From assembly GCA_963933055.1 (NCBI GenBank), contig CAWVSY010000049.1, forward strand, positions 1 to 27,518: a stretch of DNA of 27,518 bases, given 5' to 3'. Positions 1 to 8,109 of this stretch are shown here, piece after piece. The DNA is from Oleispira sp963933055. GTDB taxonomy: Bacteria; Pseudomonadota; Gammaproteobacteria; Pseudomonadales; Oceanobacteraceae. The number at the start of each line of letters is the position of its first letter. Position 1 is the stretch's first letter. Below the pieces are notes generated by a model, which made no database searches, was not told the origin of the DNA, and saw only the letters and a program-made list of their open reading frames with translations. A program made the translations under genes and the position numbers.

Positions 1-1
1 T

Positions 2-1123
2 TTAAGAAAGCGCCACTGATTTTCTAAAACGTGATAGTGCGAAGAAGAAGCACACACTGCCAATGACCAGTAGGGCAAGAAAATACGGCCAAACGACTTC
101 CCAACCCGCTCCTCTGTATAAAATAGCTTGCGCGAATTTCACAAAATGAGTCGTTGGCGCAACAAGCATAATGTTCTGAACTGCATCCGGCATACTCTCG
201 CGGGGCGTTATACCGCCTGACAGCATCTGTAATGGCAGCAATATGAGGATCATCAATAATCCAAGCTGAGGCATCGTGCGAGCTTGTGTTCCTAACAAAA
301 TCCCTAAAGACGTGGTTGCAAACAAGTGTATCGCGACTCCAAATAAGAACAGCGCAGCAGAACCATGAATGGGAACTTGCAAAATCCCTTCAATCACGAC
401 AAATAGCGAAATAGCGGTCAGTGTTAAGATGACTAGGCCATTAGCCCAAATTTTGGCCGCGACGATTTCGAAAGACGTCAGTGGCATTACTAATAAATGC
501 TCTAGCGTGCCGTGCTCCCGCTCACGAATGACCGCAGCCCCTGTGAGGATAATTGAGATCATGGTAATGACATTCATCAATTCCATCACGCTACCAAACC
601 AAACACTTGTCAGATTGGGATTGAACATAATGTGGGCAGACTGCTGAATCGGCAGTGCGTATACCGAACGCTGGCCTCTTACAAATTCATTAATTTCACT
701 GCTGATAATCGTTTGGATATAGTTATCGCCAATAAAAGCTTGTGACATACGAGTCGCATCAATATTAACTTTTAAGGTCGGCTGTTTGCCGGCCAATACG
801 TCACGTTCAAAGTTTGGTGGGATATCCAATACAAAAGTATAGATTCCATTATCCAGCGAAGAATCGATGTCGTTTAAAGAAATGCTGTCTGGGTACTTAA
901 AATAAGGCGCGTAAAACGCATTAGTGATGCGCTTTGATAAATGCGATTGGTCTTCATCGACAACCGCGATAGGAGCATTGTTGAGCTCTAATGAGGCGGC
1001 CGATGAAACAACATAGATTAAGCCTGTGAAAGCAAAAAATACGAACATCAATAATACTTTATCGTGCCATAAGCTACGCAGCTCTTTGATGCCTAATTGA
1101 AGGATATTACCGCGACGTTGCAT
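2..1123 (-). CDS. yhhJ: ABC-2 type transporter permease, YhhJ-like
   Basis: Inner-membrane permease of an ABC-2 exporter, 373 residues, about the length of E. coli YhhJ. One N-terminal membrane segment (about residues 22-45) is followed by a large periplasmic domain, then a cluster of membrane segments from about 180 to 365, the usual ABC-2 layout. The motif REREHGTLEHLLVMP (about 200-214) is the coupling-helix region typical of this family. The ATG lies 2 bp after the stop of the upstream ATPase/permease gene, so the two are very probably cotranslated. The stop codon TAA occupies positions 2-4, so the gene is complete at the window edge. The protein probably pairs with the permease half of the upstream protein. 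The exported substrate is not evident from the sequence. Confidence 0.88.
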   Translation of the reverse strand: MQRRGNILQLGIKELRSLWHDKVLLMFVFFAFTGLIYVVSSAASLELNNAPIAVVDEDQSHLSKRITNAFYAPYFKYPDSISLNDIDSSLDNGIYTFVLDIPPNFERDVLAGKQPTLKVNIDATRMSQAFIGDNYIQTIISSEINEFVRGQRSVYALPIQQSAHIMFNPNLTSVWFGSVMELMNVITMISIILTGAAVIREREHGTLEHLLVMPLTSFEIVAAKIWANGLVILTLTAISLFVVIEGILQVPIHGSAALFLFGVAIHLFATTSLGILLGTQARTMPQLGLLMILILLPLQMLSGGITPRESMPDAVQNIMLVAPTTHFVKFAQAILYRGAGWEVVWPYFLALLVIGSVCFFFALSRFRKSVALS

Positions 1124-1125
1124 GA

Positions 1126-3918
1126 TTATTTATCCTGTTTCGGAAGTAAAAAGACGCTGGCTAAGGTCAGCACAGGAATGAAAGCGGCCAAAGGAAAAAT
1201 CTGAGACAGTAAGTCAGAGAAATTTAGGCCTTTATTGAATACCCCTCGGCAAGCTTCAAGAAAGTAGGTCGTTGGAAACAGCTTGCTAATAATCGCAGCC
1301 AGACCTTCTAAAGAGGTGACCGGATTAATCAAGCCACAAAAGTTGACCGCAATCATCAAGACAATAACGGTGGTTGCGGCTAAGGCTGATATTTGGGTTT
1401 TGGTGAATGTTGAAATCAAAAGCCCAACACCGGTTGTGCCGATAACGTAAAGCAATGCCGCAAAACTCAGTGCTGGCAAACTGCCTTTGAGAGGAACACC
1501 AAATACGTAAACCGCGAGGGCGACCAAACCAAAGAAGCTAACCATGCTGACAAAAATATAAGGCAGTTGCTTTCCAATCAGAAATTCCAATCGCGTCACT
1601 GGCGTAACGTAAAGGTTAGTGATTGAACCAAACTCTTTTTCGCGAACAACGCCTAGCGCCATTAGAATTGCGGGAATAAATACCAGCAGTAGTGGAATCA
1701 CCGCAGGCACCATGGCTTCAATACTCTTGAAATCTTGATTGTAGCGATAGCGCGATGCAATATTCGCGGGAACTAAATTTGGTACATGGCCGTAGGTTCG
1801 CAAAGATAGATCGATTAAGTAAGCATAATGAGTGCCTGTAATATAACCTTTAATTGTTTCTGCTCTAAAGGGCATCGCGCCATCAATCCATACCACAATT
1901 TCAGGGGTTCTATTACGTTTCAGCTGCCGTCCAAAATTGGGCGGAATTTCGATAGCGACGCTGATTTCACCACTGCGCATTCGTCGTTCTAATTCAGCAG
2001 GGCTTTTAATATCGGCTCTTTGAATAAAATAGCGAGAGCCTGCAATATTCTGGATATAGTCGCGGCTTTGCACTGTTTGATCTTGATCCAATACGGCAAA
2101 ACTCAAATCTTCTACATCAAAAGTAATACCATAACCAAGAATGAACATAAGAATGATGGAACCCAGCAACGCAAACGTTAAGCGTATCCTGTCTCTCCAC
2201 AATTCAAGCGCTTCGCGGTGCGCGTAGCCAAATAATCGCAGCAAGCTAAACGATGTTTTAGCCGTGTTTTTATGAGCAGTCGGTCTTGCTGCAAGTGCAC
2301 TCTCGTCATCATCAGCGCCTTGAGTCACTGGTAACGCGGCGGGAGGTGTCGATGCTGAAGAGGATTTTGCGACCGCTTCTTCTAAGTAGCCAATGAACGC
2401 TTCTTCTAACGTTTCTGCCTGGCGTGTTTCACACAGCCCAGCAGGTGTATTGCTCGCGAGTATTCTTCCTGCGTGCATTAATGAAATGCGGTCACAGCGT
2501 GCGGCCTCATCCATAAAGTGCGTCGAGATGAAAATAGTAACGCCTTGTTCACGCGACAGTTCTATCAATAATTGCCAGAAGTCATCTCGAGCGACAGGGT
2601 CTACCCCTGATGTTGGTTCATCAAGAATCAATATTTCAGGGTTATGGACGACAGCGACAGCCAAGGATAAGCGCTGACGAATACCAAGAGGGAGGTCATC
2701 CGGAAAAGTATCACGGTATTCTTCAAGATTAAAACGTGTAATGAGCGCTTCAGTACGAGATTCTATTTGGTCTTTAGGTAGGTGAAATAAACGTGCGTGC
2801 AATACCATATTCTGCTGCACGGTCAATTCGCTATAGAGCGAAAATGCCTGCGACATAAAACCTACGCGCTTACGCGAATTTATATTTTTAGCATCGACTT
2901 TTTGACCAAATAGCTTGGCTTCGCCAGAGCTTGCCGGTTGCAGGCCGGTTAGCATTTTCATGGTGGTGGTTTTGCCGCAACCATTGGAGCCTAAGAAACC
3001 AAAAATCTCACCTTGCTCAATGTTCAAGTTGATGTCGTTCACTGCGATGAAATCGCCAAAGCGCTTAGTCAGGCCCGTTGCACTAATCGCAGGCTCTTTT
3101 GTATCTGAGTTATCTTGGCGTGGTGGTACAACAAGAGTATGGTGGTTGTGGCGTTTCTCTAGTGGCAGCAATGAAATAAAGGCTTCATCCAGCGTATTCT
3201 TGCCCGTTTCGATCTTTAGCTCACTAGGCGTACCCGTGCCGATAACCTTGCCGTCATCCATGGCGACCAACCAGTCAAAATCGTCCGCTTCTTCCATATA
3301 AGCCGTCGCAACCAGTACGCTCATATTTTTCTGACGGCTACGAATACGATCGATCAATTGCCAGAATTGACGACGAGAGAGCGGATCTACCCCCGTTGTA
3401 GGTTCATCCAGAATCAATAACTCAGGATCATGAATCAAAGCACAGCACAAACCGAGTTTTTGCTTCATCCCACCGGAAAGCTTATCAGCAGGGCGGTCAG
3501 CAAAAGCTTCTAAGCCTGTACTTTTTAGTAAGTCTTTAATGCGATGTTCACGTTCGGCTTTTTTTTGACCAAATAGGCGACCAAAGAAATCAATATTTTC
3601 AAAAACAGACAGCGTTGGGTAAAGATTTTTGCCTAAGCCTTGGGGCATGTAGGCAATACGGGGCGATACCGATGTGCGAAAGCGGCTATTACTCATGTCG
3701 CCGCCTAGCACTTCAATGCCCCCCGTCTGAATCGAACGAGCGCCCGCAATTAACGCTAATAAACTGGATTTGCCAACACCATCAGGACCAATTAAACCAA
3801 CCATATTACCCGCAGGTAATTCTAGGCTAATGTCTTCTAGAGCAAAATTATCACCATAGCGATGGGTTACTTTGCTGAGCTTGGCAATATTTTTTGACTC
3901 TGCAATGTCTAACATCAT
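1126..3918 (-). CDS. rbbA: RbbA-like tandem ATPase/permease of ABC-2 exporter
   Basis: A 930-residue fusion of two ABC ATPase domains and an ABC-2 permease, the architecture and approximate length of E. coli RbbA (YhiH). ATPase 1 has Walker A GPDGVGKSS (44-52), signature LSGGM (147-151) and Walker B LLILDE (167-172). ATPase 2 has Walker A GSNGCGKTT (310-318), a degenerate signature LPLGI (409-413) and Walker B ILILDE (429-434). The permease half starts near residue 570, with one membrane helix, a periplasmic domain and a C-terminal helix bundle. E. coli RbbA was described as ribosome-associated, but the fused permease and the neighbours argue for an export role here. The first ATG overlaps the stop of the HlyD-like gene (ATGA). 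A second ATG follows directly, so the start could be one codon later. Confidence 0.9.
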   Translation of the reverse strand: MMLDIAESKNIAKLSKVTHRYGDNFALEDISLELPAGNMVGLIGPDGVGKSSLLALIAGARSIQTGGIEVLGGDMSNSRFRTSVSPRIAYMPQGLGKNLYPTLSVFENIDFFGRLFGQKKAEREHRIKDLLKSTGLEAFADRPADKLSGGMKQKLGLCCALIHDPELLILDEPTTGVDPLSRRQFWQLIDRIRSRQKNMSVLVATAYMEEADDFDWLVAMDDGKVIGTGTPSELKIETGKNTLDEAFISLLPLEKRHNHHTLVVPPRQDNSDTKEPAISATGLTKRFGDFIAVNDINLNIEQGEIFGFLGSNGCGKTTTMKMLTGLQPASSGEAKLFGQKVDAKNINSRKRVGFMSQAFSLYSELTVQQNMVLHARLFHLPKDQIESRTEALITRFNLEEYRDTFPDDLPLGIRQRLSLAVAVVHNPEILILDEPTSGVDPVARDDFWQLLIELSREQGVTIFISTHFMDEAARCDRISLMHAGRILASNTPAGLCETRQAETLEEAFIGYLEEAVAKSSSASTPPAALPVTQGADDDESALAARPTAHKNTAKTSFSLLRLFGYAHREALELWRDRIRLTFALLGSIILMFILGYGITFDVEDLSFAVLDQDQTVQSRDYIQNIAGSRYFIQRADIKSPAELERRMRSGEISVAIEIPPNFGRQLKRNRTPEIVVWIDGAMPFRAETIKGYITGTHYAYLIDLSLRTYGHVPNLVPANIASRYRYNQDFKSIEAMVPAVIPLLLVFIPAILMALGVVREKEFGSITNLYVTPVTRLEFLIGKQLPYIFVSMVSFFGLVALAVYVFGVPLKGSLPALSFAALLYVIGTTGVGLLISTFTKTQISALAATTVIVLMIAVNFCGLINPVTSLEGLAAIISKLFPTTYFLEACRGVFNKGLNFSDLLSQIFPLAAFIPVLTLASVFLLPKQDK

Positions 3919-4919
3919 TCAGGCACTCTTACCTGCAATTGTTCTGGCCATTCTTTTTCTGGGGCTAATAAGACGTAAGCCATTCCAGGAACGCCGGTTT
4001 TTACTTGCTGAATATGCTCTTTAAGCAACTGTGAATTTAATTTGAGCTTAACTCTAAACATCAGTTTGTCGCGCTCATCACGGGTTTCTACCGACTTAGG
4101 TGTGAACTGTGCTTGAGCAGATACAAAGGTTACCTTGGCAGGCAGTGTATATTGTGGAATGGCATCAATAATGATGCGGGCTTCAGAGCCAATAGCGACT
4201 TTACCTGCTTCGGCCGTTGGTAAATAAATGCTCATATAGACATCGGTGAGATCTAATACAGTTAAGACTTTGCCACCACTGCCTAATACTTCACCAGGCT
4301 CGGCAAGGCGGTACAATACGCGACCATTAATCGGTGTTTTAAGAGTGCTATCTGCGATATTGCTTTGCAGCCTTTCGATGCGCGCTTGAGCCGCTTCTAT
4401 CCCTGCATCGGATTGAACAACCTTCACATTAGCGGCTTTCAATGCCGCTGCGGCTGAAACAGCAATCATGCGCTGCTGATCAACTTTTTCTTGTGGGGCG
4501 TGGCCATTCTTAAACAAGGTTAAAGAACGCTTTAATTCAGTTTGCGCGTAGTTCAGCTCACTTTTATGCTGATCAACGATGGCTAGTGCATATTTGCGTG
4601 ATTCGCTGGCTTCACGCAATCCTGCATTGGCTTCACGTAGTTGAGCATTAAGGTCATCGGTATCGATAACCGCTAATGCTTGGCCTGTTTGTACGGTATC
4701 GCCTTCTTGTACCGATACATCGACCAAGCGCCCAGGAATTTTCGTTGCTATATCATATTCGGTTGCTTCGATGCGGCCATTGCCGTAAGCAATACTCTCA
4801 GGCAGGTTGTCCGAGAAACTATCTGGTTGAAGTATTTGCCAGGCATACCAACCAGCACCTCCCACGAATGCCAGAACAGCGATTGTACTGAGGGATTTTA
4901 GTGTTGATTTCATCGTCAT
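3915..4919 (-). CDS. yhiI: HlyD-family periplasmic adaptor, YhiI-like
   Basis: Membrane fusion (adaptor) protein of 334 residues, first gene of the yhiI-rbbA-yhhJ-type operon. An N-terminal membrane anchor (about residues 9-28) is followed by a lipoyl-like half (GRIEATEYDIATKIPGRLV, then VQEGDTVQTGQALAVID). A long Ala/Gln/Glu-rich coiled-coil hairpin spans about 85-190, and the second lipoyl half follows (TPINGRVLYRLAEPGEVL). These are hallmarks of the family that links an inner-membrane ABC exporter to an outer-membrane channel. GGAAC lies about 8 bp before the first ATG, supporting this start; an in-frame ATG two codons later is an alternative. No TolC-like gene is in the window, so the outer-membrane partner is presumably encoded elsewhere. 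Confidence 0.88.
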   Translation of the reverse strand: MTMKSTLKSLSTIAVLAFVGGAGWYAWQILQPDSFSDNLPESIAYGNGRIEATEYDIATKIPGRLVDVSVQEGDTVQTGQALAVIDTDDLNAQLREANAGLREASESRKYALAIVDQHKSELNYAQTELKRSLTLFKNGHAPQEKVDQQRMIAVSAAAALKAANVKVVQSDAGIEAAQARIERLQSNIADSTLKTPINGRVLYRLAEPGEVLGSGGKVLTVLDLTDVYMSIYLPTAEAGKVAIGSEARIIIDAIPQYTLPAKVTFVSAQAQFTPKSVETRDERDKLMFRVKLKLNSQLLKEHIQQVKTGVPGMAYVLLAPEKEWPEQLQVRVPE

Positions 4920-5340
4920 GAGTCCGTTCCAAATATAAAGATCATCTAAAAACTAAGATTAATGATGTTTATGTTAGTAAATAACGAAACAACATCAAAC
5001 TTACACTGTAATTATATTCTAATACGTTATTGGCGTAAGCTTATTGATATTTTTCATATTTTAATCATATTTCATTAGAAAATAGTGTCCTAATATTGGT
5101 GTATTTATATTTATTCAATAATCTGTTAAGGAATAAAAACAAATACAAATGAGTCGATCGATGCGGCAGGAGAATGCGGCCATAATAAAATGTTGTCTGA
5201 AGTACGCGGTCGTATTGTGAATAGAGTGGTGCTATTTGGCGAGTCGGTCGATGTTTTATTAAGAAATCGATATTTTATTGAAAGATACAGAAATAACGAG
5301 GGATATAAAAAGAGGAAGTAGTGCATCTTTCTAATCCTTT
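4920..5340. other. AT-rich intergenic stretch without a convincing gene
   Basis: This is 420 bp of strongly AT-rich DNA between the export operon and the small RNA gene. Beyond the operon promoter it holds no recognisable gene. An open frame on the plus strand (ATG 5190 to TAG 5319-5321, 43 codons) has local base composition less AT-rich than its surroundings but no convincing ribosome binding site. It may be a gene remnant or chance. A minus-strand frame over 5126-5326 is low-complexity and leucine/phenylalanine-rich, and is probably noise. Confidence 0.5.
5001..5038 (-). promoter_or_regulatory. Predicted promoter and operator-like palindrome of the yhiI-rbbA-yhhJ operon
   Basis: On the minus strand a perfect -10 hexamer TATAAT (5011-5016) is preceded after 16 bp by TTACGC (5033-5038), a weak -35. 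Overlapping the expected transcription start is the perfect palindrome TTACACTGTAA (5001-5011), in the position of a repressor operator. The leader would be about 85 nt. Such operons are often controlled by a TetR-type repressor, but no regulator gene is adjacent, so the operator role is inference. Confidence 0.4.
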
Positions 5341-5484
5341 AGAAAATAAGACGGGAGAACATCCTGTTCTTCCCGTCTCAGCACCCTAGCAGCCATCCAA
5401 TTGGCTAACGATCTTCCTTGAAGCAGTCCGTGGCAATATTGTTATCCTTAACCGTTACATCCTGTAACGCTGCCGTCCTTGTGC
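5341..5484 (-). ncRNA. CsrB/RsmZ-like small RNA with eight GGA motifs (CsrA/RsmA sponge)
   Basis: Read on the minus strand, about 140 nt carry eight GGA motifs (plus-strand tcc at 5476, 5460, 5445, 5427, 5415, 5396, 5371 and 5362). Two are the full CsrA-type site ACAGGATGT shown in hairpin loops: GTTACAGGATGTAAC (5454-5468) and the terminal hairpin (5349-5378). A third GGA lies in the loop of an AGCC/GGCT stem (5391-5406). The terminal hairpin is followed by TTATTTTCT. A possible promoter is TTTTCA (5511-5516), 16 bp, then TAACTT (5489-5494), giving a start near 5482-5484. Known CsrB/RsmY/RsmZ RNAs bind and sequester CsrA/RsmA through repeated GGA loops, and their ends are defined similarly. 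The 5' end is approximate. The family assignment rests on motif density and structure, not on a covariance search. Confidence 0.82.
5349..5378 (-). terminator. Intrinsic terminator of the CsrB/RsmZ-like RNA
   Basis: On the minus strand a long stem (AGACGGGAAGAACA pairing with TGTTC-TCCCGTCT, one bulged base) is capped by a GGA-containing loop and followed by TTATTTTCT. This fits a Rho-independent terminator whose loop doubles as a CsrA/RsmA site. Confidence 0.75.
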
Positions 5485-5516
5485 ATTAAAGTTAGCAGAA
5501 TGTAAAAAAGTGAAAA
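5485..5516 (-). promoter_or_regulatory. Predicted promoter of the CsrB/RsmZ-like RNA
   Basis: TTTTCA (5511-5516) and TAACTT (5489-5494) on the minus strand are separated by 16 bp, upstream of the first GGA motif. Both hexamers are imperfect, as expected for a promoter that depends on an activator. An overlapping alternative -10 is TTTAAT (5485-5490). Confidence 0.45.
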
Positions 5517-5651
5517 CCCTTGTTTTTATCCCTCAAAATAAATAAGGTTTTTGTTATTTAAAAAAATCCTTATAAATCAATAACTTGAATAAAATCTGTG
5601 CCGTTTTTGGTAGAAGGCTCTGGTGAGACAGTGACATAATCTTACTTTCAG

Positions 5652-5692
5652 TGTGAGATATCTCGCACAAGCAGTTGCGGTGATGTCGCACA
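5652..5692. promoter_or_regulatory. GacA/UvrY-type upstream activating sites
   Basis: TGTGAGATATCTCGCACA (5652-5669) matches the known GacA/UvrY/VarA consensus TGTAAGNNATNNCTTACA at every fixed base except three. A weaker second 18-mer, TTGCGGTGATGTCGCACA (5675-5692), repeats the same right half (TCGCACA) 23 bp further on. The better site is centred about 175 bp upstream of the inferred RNA start. Pseudomonas rsmZ and E. coli csrB carry their activator sites at a similar distance. The sites also lie about 70-110 bp before the divergent DUF2971-like gene. Confidence 0.65.
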
Positions 5693-5761
5693 TCCAAAAA
5701 ACGGTCGTTTTATAAAAATCGACCATAATTAACTAACGGCAAGTATCTAAGGCTTTATTAG

Positions 5762-6583
5762 GTGAATTTATTGTATTATTTTTTTGGAACCGAAGGCTTT
5801 ATTTTACTGAAAAGAGGCTATTTGCCTTTTCTTTCGCCCTCACAATTACCAGATCCTTGGTTGCAAACAAATACGACCTATCAAGATCAAATACGCCCTC
5901 AACTCGACGCTGCCGATTTTCGTCAGCATTTAAAAGATCAGTATCAAGAGCTGCCTGAAAACTTGCGCTCCATGATCAGTTTTGAATATTTTGAGCAGCA
6001 ATCTTTAACTAAACGAGAAGAGATTGAGCAAGCGTTGCTCCTAAAAAAGCATTCGCAGACCATCAAGCCTTTTGCTTGCGAAGCCTTTTCAGATTGGCGA
6101 GTGCTCTCTCTTTATTCGCAATGGCACTCTGCTATTCTATGGCAGCAGCTTGGTGCATCGGGTCAAGGAATGGTTGTCGAGTTTGAGGTTTCAAAAAGCA
6201 GTTTTGGTAGCGATTCCTATAATCAGCATGCTCAGCACTTTGGCAACGTTGAAGTTGTTCAGCATTGGCAGCCGTTTGATGACTTATATTATGTTTTTCA
6301 TCGTCCAAGCTATACTGGTCATGCTCAGGATGACATTGAATGGCGACTAATGCGTAAATTAGATGCGGCAGATCGCCAAATTGATGTTCAGGGTGCCAGT
6401 CGTGCGATGTATAAAATACCTACCAAGGCCGTTAAGCGAATAATTTTAGGTTACGCATGCAGTCCCGAGTATTGCCAGCAGGTTAAGCGGTATTTGAGCC
6501 AGGATATTTTTTATCGCCACTGTGAGTGTGTACAAGCGCAATTAGATCCGCAGACCATGCGCTTGCAGCTTGTTGCTATCTGA
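5762..6583 (+). CDS. DUF2971-family protein of unknown function
   Basis: Cytosolic protein of 273 residues with the pattern of DUF2971. It opens with a YYF..TEGFILLKRGYLPFLSPSQLPDPW segment resembling the 'surface/foot-print' opening of the family. A central LYSQWHSAILWQQLGASGQGM stretch corresponds to the 'lMW..Ya..hkG' motif. An IEWRLMR segment corresponds to the conserved W..E.E.R region, and IPTKAVKRIILGYACS to the late 'i..vilG' strand. The biochemical role of the family is unknown. The start is GTG, with AAGG about 10 bp upstream; no ATG is available until residue 90. The 3' end overlaps the convergent trmH by 8 bp. It sits divergently from the CsrB/RsmZ-like RNA and may share its control region. 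Confidence 0.65.
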   Translation: MNLLYYFFGTEGFILLKRGYLPFLSPSQLPDPWLQTNTTYQDQIRPQLDAADFRQHLKDQYQELPENLRSMISFEYFEQQSLTKREEIEQALLLKKHSQTIKPFACEAFSDWRVLSLYSQWHSAILWQQLGASGQGMVVEFEVSKSSFGSDSYNQHAQHFGNVEVVQHWQPFDDLYYVFHRPSYTGHAQDDIEWRLMRKLDAADRQIDVQGASRAMYKIPTKAVKRIILGYACSPEYCQQVKRYLSQDIFYRHCECVQAQLDPQTMRLQLVAI

Positions 6584-7271
6584 GTTTTTTACCAGAGGCA
6601 TTTACCTTTGCCCCAAATCCTTGTGGATCGGCAAGCTCGCCTTCTTCGTCCATTTCAGGATATTCCCAGCCAAGCTCTTTGCAAATACGGGTATAAAAAG
6701 GGTGGCTCCACTCAAATAATAAGCGCTCATAATCTTCATCAGAGATACGACGCTGATCAAACATACCTTTTAAGGAACGCTGACGTTCTGCTTCGCTTAA
6801 TAATAACGCGGCGGCAACCGATACGTTAAAAGATTGCACCATGCCGAGCATCGGGATGGTTAGGTGTTCATCAGCCATTTCGGCAGCAATATCAGTAACG
6901 CCCGTTAACTCATTGCCCATCATAATGGCGGTAGGCTGGGTAAAATCGTAGGCGCGAAAATCGATGGCGCGTTCACTAAAATTGGCTACGCACACCTTAA
7001 ACCCTTGGCCTTGTAATTGGCCAATCGCATCTTCGGTAGTGCGATAAGTATCGACGTCGACCCAGTGTTGGCTGCCTTTCGCTTTACCACGAAAAGTACG
7101 GTAGTTGTCATAGGGCCAAATTGCATGAACTTTTGGTACTGCAAAGGCATCACAAGTACGAATAATGGCCGATATGTTGTGAGCTTTATGAACTTCGTCG
7201 GTGACTACCGCAAGGTCTGGCTGGCGACGATTAAGCGTTTCTTTGATACGAGCAAAGCGTTCGGGGGTCAT
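6576..7271 (-). CDS. trmH: tRNA (guanosine-18-2'-O)-methyltransferase TrmH
   Basis: SPOUT-class methyltransferase of 231 residues (E. coli TrmH is 229) that transfers a methyl group from S-adenosylmethionine to the 2'-OH of G18 in the tRNA D-loop. The three SPOUT motifs are visible: NISAIIRTCDA (32-42, containing the catalytic Arg38), MGNELTGV (118-125), and IPMLGMVQSFNVSVAAALLL (139-158), which forms the trefoil knot that binds the cofactor. A basic C-terminal tail (KVNASGKKLR) may contact tRNA. The ATG start is close to the known start of the family. It overlaps the convergent DUF2971-like gene by 8 bp and diverges from cysZ over 90 bp. Confidence 0.93.
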   Translation of the reverse strand: MTPERFARIKETLNRRQPDLAVVTDEVHKAHNISAIIRTCDAFAVPKVHAIWPYDNYRTFRGKAKGSQHWVDVDTYRTTEDAIGQLQGQGFKVCVANFSERAIDFRAYDFTQPTAIMMGNELTGVTDIAAEMADEHLTIPMLGMVQSFNVSVAAALLLSEAERQRSLKGMFDQRRISDEDYERLLFEWSHPFYTRICKELGWEYPEMDEEGELADPQGFGAKVNASGKKLR

Positions 7272-7361
7272 TGAATTAGCCTTTTAGCTAGCCTTCATTA
7301 CGGCAGGTATTGTATAAATGAGCGCGATTTTAGCGATTAGAGCAAAAAAAAGGAAATTTAT

Positions 7362-8096
7362 ATGCGTGGCAACCCGTTACTAGGCTTTCGATACTTTGGA
7401 CGAGGCTTTTCATTATTAACGAATAAGGGCTTAAAGCGTTATGTCGCTTTCCCTATTTTAATCAATGCGATACTGATGTCGGCGTTGATCTATTTTGGTG
7501 GTGGCTATCTGGTAGAAAAAATTCAGGGGTTGGTCGATTGGCTGCCTAGCTTTCTATCTTGGCTTTATTGGTTAATTTTACCCGTCACCGCGCTGACCCT
7601 TATTTCTATTACCTTGTACTTTTTCAGTGCAATTTTAAACCTGATCGCGAGCCCATTTAATGGCTTATTGAGTGAGGCGGTTGAAACGCAAAAGTATGGT
7701 GCTGGAATACCAGAAGAGTCTATTGGGAAGTTGATTTCTCGAACTTTGCAGCGTGAATTAAAAAAGTTGGGCTATTTTATTCCTCGTTACATCGCCTTAT
7801 TGGTTATTAGCTTCATTCCCGTGATCAATGTGGTGAGCCCAGTCTTGTGGTTTTTATTTGGAACGTGGGTATTAACACTGCAGTTTTTAGATTATGCCTT
7901 GGACAATAACGGTCACAGTTTTTCAGATTTACATGCCGCCTTAAAATTACAGCCATTAACCAATCTAGGCTTTGGATTCGTTGTGGCGCTTGGTTTTATG
8001 GTGCCGGTATTGAATTTATTCGTGATGCCTGCTGCCGTTTGTGGTGCAACACTTTATTGGAGTGAGCAAATTAAAGGGCAGTTTAAACCTGCTTAA
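7362..8096 (+). CDS. cysZ: Sulfate transporter CysZ
   Basis: Integral inner-membrane protein of 244 residues (E. coli CysZ is 253), mediating sulfate uptake for cysteine synthesis. The characteristic opening NPLLGFRYFGRGFSLLTNKGLKRYVAFPILIN is at the N-terminus, and a conserved LIASPFNGLLSE segment lies near residue 100. Hydrophobic segments occur at about 30-55, 65-95, 145-180 and 200-230. AGGA lies 7 bp before the ATG. Upstream is the divergent trmH. Downstream is a perfect inverted repeat (8110-8135) that could end transcription. Confidence 0.92.
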   Translation: MRGNPLLGFRYFGRGFSLLTNKGLKRYVAFPILINAILMSALIYFGGGYLVEKIQGLVDWLPSFLSWLYWLILPVTALTLISITLYFFSAILNLIASPFNGLLSEAVETQKYGAGIPEESIGKLISRTLQRELKKLGYFIPRYIALLVISFIPVINVVSPVLWFLFGTWVLTLQFLDYALDNNGHSFSDLHAALKLQPLTNLGFGFVVALGFMVPVLNLFVMPAAVCGATLYWSEQIKGQFKPA

Positions 8097-8109
8097 TAGC
8101 CACTTTAAG

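Noticed and set aside
5126..5326. Minus-strand frame of 66 codons downstream of the small RNA
   Set aside because: Low-complexity Leu/Phe/Tyr-rich translation of AT-rich DNA with no ribosome binding site; the start lies just after the RNA terminator.
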